From: GCA-2715965 sp047608975 | Lineage (GTDB): Bacteria; Verrucomicrobiota; Verrucomicrobiia; Limisphaerales; JAYPXF01 | DNA length: 33,792 nt | Direction of reading: 5' to 3' | NCBI GenBank assembly: GCA_047608975.1 | Contig: JBLFYM010000066.1 | Coordinates: 1-33,792 of the forward strand | Shown: positions 21,475 to 29,405 of the stretch, piece by piece | How the letters are laid out: the number at the start of each line of letters is the position of its first letter | Position numbering within the stretch: the first letter of the stretch is position 1 | Translations under genes and position numbers: made by a program | Notes under the pieces: generated by a model | What the model was told of the DNA's origin: nothing | Database searches by the model: none | Seen by the model: the letters and a program-made list of their open reading frames with translations, nothing else

Positions 21475-24474
21475 ATGAAAAAGACAAGCGTATCGAGTGT
21501 TCGGCTGATGGTGGCCGGACTGGTGTTTTGCCTTACAACGATCCTGCCGGCCGAAAAGGTACCGGGCACATTTGCCGAGTTGCGGCAGGGCGTGGTTGTG
21601 CTGATTGCCAGCGGTGACGCGAAGGCGGGTGAGGTCGCCGGCAAGCTCGCCGCCAGTGGTGACAATCTCGTGCACGTGCTCGCGGGGAGTCCAAAGGAAG
21701 CGAGCGCGATCCGATCACAGGTGGCCAAGGCCGGGTTGAAGGGAATTGTCACTGTTGAGGAGTTGCCATTGTCGCCGTTGCCGTATCGCGATCATCTGGT
21801 GAACAGCATCGTCGTCATGGATCTGAAGCAGGCCCGGGCGGATGGATTGAAGATGAAGGAGGCGCGGCGTTGCCTGACGGCTTTTGGTCATATGGCCTCC
21901 TGCAAGAATGGGAAACTGGATCACGTCGAGGTGATGCCAATTCCGGAAGGGATGGATACCTGGACACATCGTTACTACGGGCCGGATGGCATTCCGGTTT
22001 CGCAGGATACGGTCTTCGATCTGCCCCTGGGATTCAAATGGAACGCGGGTCTGCCGATGAACTTCAACGATCCGGAGCAGGCGGCCAATCGTTACTCCTC
22101 CACGCGGGCGATGGTGCTGGATGACGGACGTTGCTTCACGTTTTCCACTTCAGTGCACGAGAATCTTGGGGAGGGCTGGAAATCAGAATACGGGAAGGAC
22201 CAGTATCTTACCTGCCGGGACGCCTTCAACGGCCGGATGCTCTGGCGCAAGCGGATCGGTGACACTTATTACGGCGGCCTCTACATCGAGAATCTGGCAC
22301 CGCTTATTTCGACCGGTCGGCATCTCTACCTCGCCGGCGAAAATGGCAAGATGCTGAAAATCAGCACCCGCACCGGAGAGACCGTGGCGGAATTGCCGAC
22401 GAAGTATATTCCCGGATTCATCGCTGCCACCGACGGGATTGTGGTTGCCGCGACCTGGAAGCAGGGCAATAAAGTGGGGTCGGTGGAACGCTACGATCGT
22501 CGGCGGATGGATTGGGCCATCAACGCCGGCACTGTTGAGGCCTATGATGATCAGACCGGGAAGCGTCTCTGGAAACAGGACTTGCTGGGAACATCGTTGC
22601 TGCTTGCTGAAGGCCGCGTCATCATCGTCAACCGCGACGAACCGGATGCACTGGAATTGAATCATCGGCGGAAGGACAAGGCCGGAACGCTGAAGCATCC
22701 GTTGAATCGGGTCATGGCCTTGGATCTGAAATCGGGCAAACGCCTGTGGACCAGCGAGGCTCCGAAGATGGGCCTGTTGCAGCAGACCCTGAATCTGGAA
22801 GCCGCCGGTTCCGGTGCCGTGTCCGTCGCGACGGCGAATCGCAGCAAGGTCAATCTTTTGGATGCCGCCACCGGTAAGCCCCTCAGCCTGGAAGAGGCAA
22901 AGAAGGTTCATGACAAATTCTTCCGTTACCGGAATCACATCTGTACGCCCGTCTTCAAGGTGAACGGCATCGATCTGTCGAATCGCGGAGGCACGATCAC
23001 CAAAGGCAAAGAGAAGGTGAAATTCGGTGGTGCCCGATCCGCCTGCCTGACCGGGACGATGCCGGCATACGGCGCGGGTTACATCGCGCAGAACTGGTGC
23101 AACTGTTCCCCCGGCCAGATCCCCGGACTCCTTGCCGTTGCTTCGATCGGTCGCATGCCGACGCCGGAGGAGATGGAGGCACCTGCCCAACCGATCACCT
23201 ATAGCACCTACAGTCCGGGTGAAGACGGCGTCGGCAGAGAATCAAAGTGGTCTTCCTTCCGTGGCAATCCGTCCCGGAGCAGCAGTTCTGACAGCGTGAT
23301 CGGAAAGGATGTGAAGGAGCTTTGGACCACCAAGGTCACGGCTTCGCGCAAGGACGGAACGGTCAAACGTGATTGGAACGCCTTCCTGAACAGCCGCCTC
23401 ACCGCGCCGGTCATTTCCGAGGGGCTGACGATCGTCGGCGACATCGACCACAACGAGGTGATCGCCGTGAACCTGATGAACGGCAAGGAAGCCTGGCGCC
23501 ATACCACCGCCGGTCGCATGGACACCTCGCCGACTTTGCACGAAGGCATTTGCCTGGTCGCCGACCGCACCGGCTATGTCACGGGACTCAAGGTGAAGAC
23601 CGGCGAAGTGATTTACCGACTGCGGATTGCGCCAGAGGAAAAGCGGATGATGTCCTTTGGGAAACTGGAATCCGTCTGGCCGGTGATCGGCGGAGTTCTG
23701 GTCGCCGAGGGGCGGGCCTATGCCACTGCAGGTCGCACTCAGGGTTCGGACGGCGGACTGATCGTGCGCGCCTTCGAACCGGAAACGGGTGAGCCAATCT
23801 GGGCGCGCGCCATCCCCCAGTCCGGTAACGGCATCAAGACCGCCAAGGCAAAACGCAACGACGCCCTCATCATGGAAGGCGAATACATCCGTCTCATGGA
23901 TCACTACTTGGAAGCGGACACCGGCGAATTCGTAATCGCCCCGTCGACCATCCGGATCAATGTCGCCGTCGCTGCAAAAGAGAAGGAATTGGGTCGCAAG
24001 GTCGATCGCTTTGAGTTGAGAAAAATCCAGACCGCTGCCCGTCCCGGCCAACAGGTCGACTTGGGCAATGAAGGACTCTACAGCTGGAACTGGACCCGCT
24101 TGGGTAACCGCAAATTCCAGGATCTTGCGTTCGATGGCGAGAAGGGCGAAACGATCTCTTGGAACGGATCCAGTATCGGCACCTCACGACAAAACGTCGT
24201 GGTCGTGAAGGTCGATGGAAAGAAGAAGGCCGTCCGACTGCCGGAAGGAAGCCAGGGAACTTCGCTCATTCTCTGTGAGAACATGCTTCTGCAAGGCGGC
24301 AGCCTGATCGATCAGGGGGATCAGAAAGGTTTTGTCCGGGCCATTGATCTGAAGACCGGTAAGGTCGCGTGGGAGAAGACCTACGCATCTCAGTTGGCCT
24401 TCAACGGCTTGGCGGTCGATCGCGGCGAAATTATTGCCTCCTTCAACGACGGATCGGTTGTGAAAATCAAGTAG
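21475..24474 (+). CDS. Secreted PQQ-like beta-propeller protein with methyltransferase-like N-terminal domain
   Basis: A 999-aa protein. A signal peptide (MKKTSVSSVRLMVAGLVFCL, then TTILPAEK) precedes a domain at about residues 30-155 that resembles the later strands of a Rossmann-type SAM methyltransferase (NLVHVLAGSPKEASAIRSQV, GIVTVEELPLSPLPYRDHLV). It lacks an obvious glycine-rich SAM loop, so it is probably catalytically dead. After MDTWTHRYYGPDGIPVSQDT, the remaining 840 residues form PQQ/BamB-type propeller repeats, e.g. TCRDAFNGRMLWRKRIGDTY, VEAYDDQTGKRLWKQDLLGT, MNGKEAWRHTTAGRMD and AIDLKTGKVAWEKTYA. Large proteins of this plan occur widely in Planctomycetes and Verrucomicrobia without assigned function. 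Export is clear; enzymatic activity with PQQ is not shown. Confidence 0.85.
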   Translation: MKKTSVSSVRLMVAGLVFCLTTILPAEKVPGTFAELRQGVVVLIASGDAKAGEVAGKLAASGDNLVHVLAGSPKEASAIRSQVAKAGLKGIVTVEELPLSPLPYRDHLVNSIVVMDLKQARADGLKMKEARRCLTAFGHMASCKNGKLDHVEVMPIPEGMDTWTHRYYGPDGIPVSQDTVFDLPLGFKWNAGLPMNFNDPEQAANRYSSTRAMVLDDGRCFTFSTSVHENLGEGWKSEYGKDQYLTCRDAFNGRMLWRKRIGDTYYGGLYIENLAPLISTGRHLYLAGENGKMLKISTRTGETVAELPTKYIPGFIAATDGIVVAATWKQGNKVGSVERYDRRRMDWAINAGTVEAYDDQTGKRLWKQDLLGTSLLLAEGRVIIVNRDEPDALELNHRRKDKAGTLKHPLNRVMALDLKSGKRLWTSEAPKMGLLQQTLNLEAAGSGAVSVATANRSKVNLLDAATGKPLSLEEAKKVHDKFFRYRNHICTPVFKVNGIDLSNRGGTITKGKEKVKFGGARSACLTGTMPAYGAGYIAQNWCNCSPGQIPGLLAVASIGRMPTPEEMEAPAQPITYSTYSPGEDGVGRESKWSSFRGNPSRSSSSDSVIGKDVKELWTTKVTASRKDGTVKRDWNAFLNSRLTAPVISEGLTIVGDIDHNEVIAVNLMNGKEAWRHTTAGRMDTSPTLHEGICLVADRTGYVTGLKVKTGEVIYRLRIAPEEKRMMSFGKLESVWPVIGGVLVAEGRAYATAGRTQGSDGGLIVRAFEPETGEPIWARAIPQSGNGIKTAKAKRNDALIMEGEYIRLMDHYLEADTGEFVIAPSTIRINVAVAAKEKELGRKVDRFELRKIQTAARPGQQVDLGNEGLYSWNWTRLGNRKFQDLAFDGEKGETISWNGSSIGTSRQNVVVVKVDGKKKAVRLPEGSQGTSLILCENMLLQGGSLIDQGDQKGFVRAIDLKTGKVAWEKTYASQLAFNGLAVDRGEIIASFNDGSVVKIK

Positions 24475-24490
24475 AACGCCATCCGCTGTG

Positions 24491-24976
24491 ATGAGAAAAT
24501 CGACAGTCACCAGGTTGGGTGACTTCAATGTGTCGGTGCCGCCGAGTTACACGGTCGTCGAGCACAGGTTTCGACTAAACCGAATCCTCTACGGCATTGC
24601 GCGTTTTGTTCATCGGTTTCGAGGAGGTGAGGGGAAGGAATTGCCTCGGATCAAGCTTTGGAAGAGTTACGAGATCGAAATCGGGAATCACTCTCTGACA
24701 TTGACCTGTCAACATCATGGAGAACCAGAGGACTTGGCTGACGAGATCCTTTCGATGTGCAAAAACAAGATCGAACTTGAGCCTTTTGCGATCGGTGCCT
24801 GTAAAGGAGTCAAATGCGGCAGGTATGAGGAACCGTGGACGACCGTGATATGGCGAGTGAAAAAACGGGATTGCATGATCATATTCTGCTTGCAAGGAGA
24901 CGGGATTCCGCCGGACGAAGTACAACGGGACATTGACCAAATTCTCGAGAGGACGACTTATGTTGGATCTGCCTGA
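24491..24976 (+). CDS. Hypothetical 161-aa protein
   Basis: I do not recognise this protein. It starts at the ATG at 24491 (GTG at 24488 is an alternative), 16 bp after the PQQ-propeller stop, so it may be co-transcribed. It has no signal peptide or TM segment. The composition is that of a folded protein: beta-rich segments (DFNVSVPPSYTVVEHRF, SYEIEIGNHSLTLTCQHHG, TTVIWRVKKRDCMIIFCLQG) and a C-terminal helix (PPDEVQRDIDQILERTTYV). It has seven cysteines and histidines but no clear zinc knuckle. It could be a small strand-rich domain or an immunity-type protein. Base composition is more AT-rich than in its neighbours, a hint of separate origin. Confidence that it is a real gene is moderate. 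Confidence 0.55.
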   Translation: MRKSTVTRLGDFNVSVPPSYTVVEHRFRLNRILYGIARFVHRFRGGEGKELPRIKLWKSYEIEIGNHSLTLTCQHHGEPEDLADEILSMCKNKIELEPFAIGACKGVKCGRYEEPWTTVIWRVKKRDCMIIFCLQGDGIPPDEVQRDIDQILERTTYVGSA

Positions 24977-25264
24977 GCGCCGGAGGAGCATACGTTCCAT
25001 TCCGTGAAAGCTCGATATCGCGAAGGGCTTCCACTACTACGAAAAGATGGCCCCTTGCACAAAGTTGAGACCTGACATCAACAAAAATGCCACAGGACTA
25101 CTCTCGGATACTCCGCTCCCATCCTCCTGGAGCGAAGTAAGTTGGAACTCTCACTTGGAGCCAATGCTCACAGATGATGACTGACACGAATGTCGCGGAG
25201 TCAGCGAACATCTTCGATGGCTTCACAACACCTACTCAGAATCCCGCGCGTTTGGCTCAGCTCG
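24977..25264. other. Non-coding stretch between the hypothetical gene and the propeller/cytochrome gene
   Basis: A 288-bp region at the convergent junction. Short open frames are present on both strands but none is recognisable. Composition resembles the preceding hypothetical gene. No strong hairpin plus T-run terminator was seen. Confidence 0.35.
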
Positions 25265-27958
25265 TTACGGTTTGATTTTCTGCAACTCCCTGACTGTCCA
25301 TGGCAGGGCTCGATCACTTGTTGCTGCCCGAACCTTGGCCACCGACTTCGCATTCACCACGTCCGCAGTGTGGTCCCATTCCCGTCGGATGTAGGTGAGG
25401 ATGGCGGCGATGTTTTTGTCGGTCAGAGTCGGGTTATTCTTTTGCCCGGGCATGACGAGATTCCATTCGGTGCCCTTGATGACCAAGGGGCCGTAGAGAC
25501 CGTGAAGAACGATGTTGATCAGTCGTTCCTCGGAGCCGAGCACCCAGGGGGAATCTACCAGCGATGGCGCCATGCTCACCATTCCGCGTCCGTGGATCTG
25601 GTGACATGCGATGCAGAGGCCCCGGTACATTTTTCGGCCCAGTTCGAACTGGGCTTGTTCAGCCTTGCTCAGAGGTCGGGCCTGCTCGATGGCGACAGCC
25701 TTGGTCGTGTCTCCGGGCCACGTGATGAGTTTTGCGACTTGGGCGGCTGCCCGGACGACTCCGGATGCTTTGTTGGTACGTAACTCGTCGAGCGCGGCCG
25801 GCTTTCGGTCGAGCAGCAGGGGGCGCTTCTTTTTGGAAGCCCGCAGCATTCCTTCCAGCAGCGAGGTCTGAATCTCGGCCGGTTTCATTTCGACGATACG
25901 GGCCAGCAAGGCGCTGGTGGTTTCCGGTCGGCGGTGGCTGGAAATTACGGTGGCGAGTTCACGCAAAAACAAGCCGCGTCCGCCCAAGGGGCGTTTGCTG
26001 AAATCAGGCGTCGCGAGGAGGGCATCGAGAAAGGTCAATTCCCGCCCGGGAACGCCACTGATCACGGCGTGCCGGAAATGGGCGTTCTCAGAGTTGCGCA
26101 CCAGAATATCCGCCATTGTTTTCAACGCACGCCTATCCTCCCTGACTTCCCCGAGACTAAGCAATGCCTGCAGTTGCACACCCGGATCGGGGTCATTGCC
26201 CAGCTTCCGGAGCGTCGCCTGATACGTCGAGTTGCTACCCAAGCTCTCACCGACCCGAATCGCGGCGGCTCTGACTTTGGGATGCGAATCCGTGGTTGCA
26301 ACGCTCACCGTCTCGAGGTCCACGGCTCCGATACCCTCAAGTGTCCACAGCGCATGCAATCGGCCCAGCGGAGTCCTGGCTCCGGTGGCCAACGTGCGCA
26401 GTGGATTCACGGCTGACTTTCCGCCGCGCTCTACGAGCAGGCGTTGCGCGGTGTCCCGTTGCCATCCGTTGGGATGGTCCAGAGTTGCGACGAGTTTCGC
26501 GGCGCTGGCATCCGAAAGGTCCGGGACCTGATCCGGCTGCTTGCTCTCATGCACGATCCGGTAAATCCGCCCCAGGCCAGCCGGCCGATCGAGGCCCCGC
26601 TCCACGATCTGTTCACGCAGGTAGGTGTTCATGAACAGTTTGTATTCGAGGATCCCCCGGTAGAAGTCGACGATGTGAAGACAGCCGTCCGGACCGGTCG
26701 CGGCATGCACCGGCCGGAATCGTTCATCCGTCGAGGCCAAGAACTCGCGCTGCTTCCAGTCCTGATCAGGGGTCAGTTGGTGAGTGGCCACGAGACCGGT
26801 GTCCTTTTCAGCGAGCGTGAATCGGCCCACCACATTCCCAGCCGGCTCGGGTACGAAGGCGTTTCCGTAGAACTCCGCCGGATACCGGTCACCCCGATAG
26901 ATCGTGGGCGAGGTCGCGGCGGTCGTCTTCGCCAGCCGGCCGTCTTTCCGCAACATCCCGACGGTGTGTCCCGCCACCACGCCGGTGTTGAGCCGGATCG
27001 TATGCACTTCCTGGTTTCTCACGATGCGTTCATAGACTCCCGCCGGTGAAAGCAGGTTGGGGTGGCGCAGCAGGTAGCGGACGGGAACGAGATCGGCATG
27101 CAGCCAGGAGGAATTCACGTTGGCGTAGATGCGCCCGAAATCGTCCTGAGCCACACCCCAGTCTCCGCGATAGGCGTCCGGGGCGGTGATGAGCCGGCCG
27201 TCGCGGAACTGAAAACGCTCGGGATGGCGCGCGTTTACCATCCAATTGTCCAATCCTCGCAGCAGTCCGTTTGACGTTCGCGATACCGCGTCGCGTTGTC
27301 CGTAACTTTCGGAAACCAAGGTCTTTTTGTCGCAGACGAGATCGCCGTCGGTGTCGCGGCAATACCAGAGTCGGGGCGGTTCGCCGATCAGGACGCCGCC
27401 TGCCACCATGGCGATGGCGCGCGGCATGACGAGCCCATCGAGAAAGACGGTTCGACGATCCATGATGCCGTCACCATCCATGTCTTCGAGGACGGCCACC
27501 TTGCTGATCGGTTCGTTTTCGTCAGCGCCTTCCGGCGTCCGCATGTAGCCCTGCATTTCCACCACCCACAAACGGCCGGCCGCGTCCCAGGCAATGGTCA
27601 CCGGATCTTCCACGAGCGGTTCGGCCGCAACCGTTTCGATGCGGAAGCCGGGCGGTAGGCGGAAGGAGTCGATTGCCTCCCGCGGGCTCAGGATCGGTGC
27701 GGGGGGCACGGGCATGTCTCGCCAGAAATCCGCCTTCACGTCCGCCCGCAGTTTCCTTTTTTGGAGGAATGACTTGGGCAGCATCTCCTTCACCTTGCCG
27801 ACGATGATGTCTTCGGACGCCGGATCGAGGCTGGTCGGTTTGTCGTAGGAATCCATCGAGGCGTCGACCTCGTAACCGCCTTCGCCGATGACCCGCGCGG
27901 AGGCGATGTAAGCGGGAACTTCGTTGGCATACGCGTTCACCCAGAGTCGCTCCGCCAC
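25265..27958 (-). CDS. PVC-type heme-binding propeller / HEAT / cytochrome c protein, 3' part of a ceramidase fusion
   Basis: An 897-aa frame from a GTG at 27958. Residues 1-65 (AERLWVNAYANEVPAYIASA, RVIGEGGYEVDASM) are the tail of a ceramidase-like domain, so this is not a natural N-terminus. Then come a PVC dehydrogenase propeller at about residues 95-480 (RLPPGFRIETVAAEPLVEDP, WDAAGRLWVVEMQGYM, calcium-loop-like DMDGDGIMD and DTDGDLVCD), HEAT-like helices at about 490-750, and a C-terminal cytochrome c. The heme motif CIACH is encoded at 25601-25615, with a likely axial Met in WNLVMPGQ. The frame runs directly on from the ceramidase frame upstream, separated by TAA plus 13 open codons. If the TAA is real, this part lacks its signal peptide and could not receive heme in the periplasm. 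Confidence 0.85.
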   Translation of the reverse strand: MAERLWVNAYANEVPAYIASARVIGEGGYEVDASMDSYDKPTSLDPASEDIIVGKVKEMLPKSFLQKRKLRADVKADFWRDMPVPPAPILSPREAIDSFRLPPGFRIETVAAEPLVEDPVTIAWDAAGRLWVVEMQGYMRTPEGADENEPISKVAVLEDMDGDGIMDRRTVFLDGLVMPRAIAMVAGGVLIGEPPRLWYCRDTDGDLVCDKKTLVSESYGQRDAVSRTSNGLLRGLDNWMVNARHPERFQFRDGRLITAPDAYRGDWGVAQDDFGRIYANVNSSWLHADLVPVRYLLRHPNLLSPAGVYERIVRNQEVHTIRLNTGVVAGHTVGMLRKDGRLAKTTAATSPTIYRGDRYPAEFYGNAFVPEPAGNVVGRFTLAEKDTGLVATHQLTPDQDWKQREFLASTDERFRPVHAATGPDGCLHIVDFYRGILEYKLFMNTYLREQIVERGLDRPAGLGRIYRIVHESKQPDQVPDLSDASAAKLVATLDHPNGWQRDTAQRLLVERGGKSAVNPLRTLATGARTPLGRLHALWTLEGIGAVDLETVSVATTDSHPKVRAAAIRVGESLGSNSTYQATLRKLGNDPDPGVQLQALLSLGEVREDRRALKTMADILVRNSENAHFRHAVISGVPGRELTFLDALLATPDFSKRPLGGRGLFLRELATVISSHRRPETTSALLARIVEMKPAEIQTSLLEGMLRASKKKRPLLLDRKPAALDELRTNKASGVVRAAAQVAKLITWPGDTTKAVAIEQARPLSKAEQAQFELGRKMYRGLCIACHQIHGRGMVSMAPSLVDSPWVLGSEERLINIVLHGLYGPLVIKGTEWNLVMPGQKNNPTLTDKNIAAILTYIRREWDHTADVVNAKSVAKVRAATSDRALPWTVRELQKIKP

Positions 27959-27997
27959 CAGTTCCCGCTTCAGGCGCAGCGAATAGTCGACGACGAC

Positions 27998-28000
27998 TTA
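27998..28000 (-). other. In-frame TAA splitting the ceramidase-propeller fusion
   Basis: The minus strand reads LGMVFLAG, TAA, then VVVDYSLRLKRELVAERLW without a frame change. The sequence after the stop continues the ceramidase fold (a beta strand, then NEVPAYI), so the TAA replaces a sense codon, most simply GAA (Glu). Confidence 0.8.
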
Positions 28001-29137
28001 GCCAGCGAGGAATACCATTCCCAGGTCCTCACCAAAGTTCCAGGTCTGCACGGGATACGGCATCGACTTTGGTGGGTTGATGCCGCGCGCCATGCGGGCC
28101 TTCAGAATTCCCGCGTAGTAGCGCACCCGTTCGACTTTGCTTTTCAGTCGTTTCTCCAACTCGGCGGCGGTCGGCAGCTTTCCAAATGGAAGCTCGACCA
28201 GATCGTAACGACACGTTGGGACATTGGTAAGCGCTTGGGTCTTTCCCTTCAGCAATCGGTCGACCTCCTCCGCGATCTGCCGGCCGTTCTTGTTCACTTC
28301 TGGCAACAGTCCGCGCAATCCGGGGTTCTGGTCCGCCCCGCAGCCGATCGCCACCATTCCGATCGCGCCCGGATGCCGTTCCTCGATCATTTTTGCAGCT
28401 GCCCCGGCCCAGTCGCCGTGAATACGATTGAAGGCCCCGCCCAAAGTCACGCAATGGCAGGCGTAGCTGACCAGCACCGCCCGCACTTTGCCCTGCGCGT
28501 CCTTTGCGAAGAGTGCGGGCAGATCATGATCCACCGGTCTGGGACGGCCCTTGAGACTGTTTGGGCGGCGGCGATTTGCCGCGAACCCCACCTTGCCGGT
28601 GGCCGAGCTCAAGTGGGCCGGTTTCCGGGCCGCCAATGCAGCGCGGGTGACCTGCTCGAGTTTTTCCGCCAGCGAAGCCGCATAGCGATCGATCGCCGGC
28701 CGGTGGTCTTGGGGAACGGGTGTCCCGAAGATGTTCGGTAGGTTTCCGCTCACAAACGGACCCGTGTGGGTATGGGTGACACACACGGCCAGGCGTTCCC
28801 GCGTGATCCCAGCCTTCTCCGTCAGTCGTTGGGCCAGGCCGTCGGTCATGGAACGCGTGATCCCCACCAGCTCCACCGTGATGAGCACGGCCGGTTTCTG
28901 GTCGTCCCGCCCGATCGCCAGCGCCTTGGCCCACAGCCGCCCCTCGACCTTGTCCGTCGGCTCGCGCCGCGTCCGATATCCGCTCAGTCGGATCGGTTCT
29001 TCCGGGGTGATGTCAATTCTGGCGACGCCGACCTCGATGGCGTAATCCGCGGCCTCGCCACGGTCCATCAGGAAAAACATAGCCACCACAGTGACCACAG
29101 TGACCACAGTGACCACAGTGACTCGGAGTCTGAACAT
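27998..29137 (-). CDS. Neutral/alkaline ceramidase N-terminal domain protein, 5' part of the fusion
   Basis: 379 aa from the ATG at 29137 (MFRLRVTVVTVV...) to TAA. A signal peptide contains a Val/Thr repeat encoded by a 9-bp minisatellite, with cleavage near GEAADYA. The ceramidase-like domain shows VGVARIDITPEEPIRLSGY, the zinc-site VCVTHTHTGPFVSGN, SYACHCVTLGG with a second His, and GCGADQNPG, which aligns with the nucleophile loop GDVSPN of true neutral ceramidases but lacks the Ser. It is therefore a ceramidase-like hydrolase whose substrate may not be ceramide. The 14 kDa C-terminal part of the domain continues beyond the stop in the next frame segment. The gene is preceded divergently by a DUF1553-like scrap and the aldolase gene. 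Confidence 0.85.
   Translation of the reverse strand: MFRLRVTVVTVVTVVTVVAMFFLMDRGEAADYAIEVGVARIDITPEEPIRLSGYRTRREPTDKVEGRLWAKALAIGRDDQKPAVLITVELVGITRSMTDGLAQRLTEKAGITRERLAVCVTHTHTGPFVSGNLPNIFGTPVPQDHRPAIDRYAASLAEKLEQVTRAALAARKPAHLSSATGKVGFAANRRRPNSLKGRPRPVDHDLPALFAKDAQGKVRAVLVSYACHCVTLGGAFNRIHGDWAGAAAKMIEERHPGAIGMVAIGCGADQNPGLRGLLPEVNKNGRQIAEEVDRLLKGKTQALTNVPTCRYDLVELPFGKLPTAAELEKRLKSKVERVRYYAGILKARMARGINPPKSMPYPVQTWNFGEDLGMVFLAG
29085..29120. repeat. 9-bp tandem repeat (4 copies) encoding the signal-peptide core
   Basis: ACCACAGTG repeats four times without mismatch at 29085-29120, followed by a partial unit. Read on the minus strand in frame, each unit adds three residues of the pattern V-T-V, giving the hydrophobic stretch VTVVTVVTVVTVVAMFFL of the ceramidase-like protein's signal peptide. 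Copy number can change without breaking the frame. Confidence 0.92.
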
Positions 29138-29161
29138 GGAAAGCGATGTTAGGGCGCAAGC

Positions 29162-29266
29162 TAACGAACGCAAGCGGTGGGCCGAGGATCGGGCAATCCT
29201 GAAAAGGCTCGGAGCAACATCGTCTGGGCGATGCTGAATACCCAGCAGTTCATCTTTTCCAGGTAG
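29162..29266 (+). pseudogene. C-terminal scrap of a DUF1553-type (PSD1) protein
   Basis: A frame ending at TAG (29264-29266) reads GSGNPEKARSNIVWAMLNTQ followed by QFIFSR. The phrase 'W.ML NT..F.F' is the usual C-terminus of the large planctomycete/verrucomicrobial DUF1549/DUF1553 cytochrome-type proteins, as I recall them. Only about 30 codons remain, and no upstream part or start is present. The left limit is approximate. The 139 bp between this scrap and the aldolase gene hold nothing I recognise. Confidence 0.5.
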
Positions 29267-29405
29267 GAGGATTCCTTCGGATCGAGGGTACCATTGAAGG
29301 CTCCTGGATTCCCATGTTCCAGTGGGGTTCCTGAAGCGTGCCTCATTGCGGGCTTGTCGGAAGGGGTTCCTTCCCGTATCGAATGCGACTCCATTTTAAC
29401 CACCC

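Noticed and set aside
23242..24051. 269-codon minus-strand frame inside the PQQ-propeller gene
   Set aside because: Antisense shadow of a gene with strong propeller repeats; no signal peptide or motif.
20222..28000. Stop-codon reassignment (TAA/TAG read as Glu)
   Set aside because: Many intact genes here end in TAA or TAG at natural positions (ThuA at 42 with TAA, SGNH gene with TAG, symporter with TAA), so a general reassignment would extend them into unrelated sequence.
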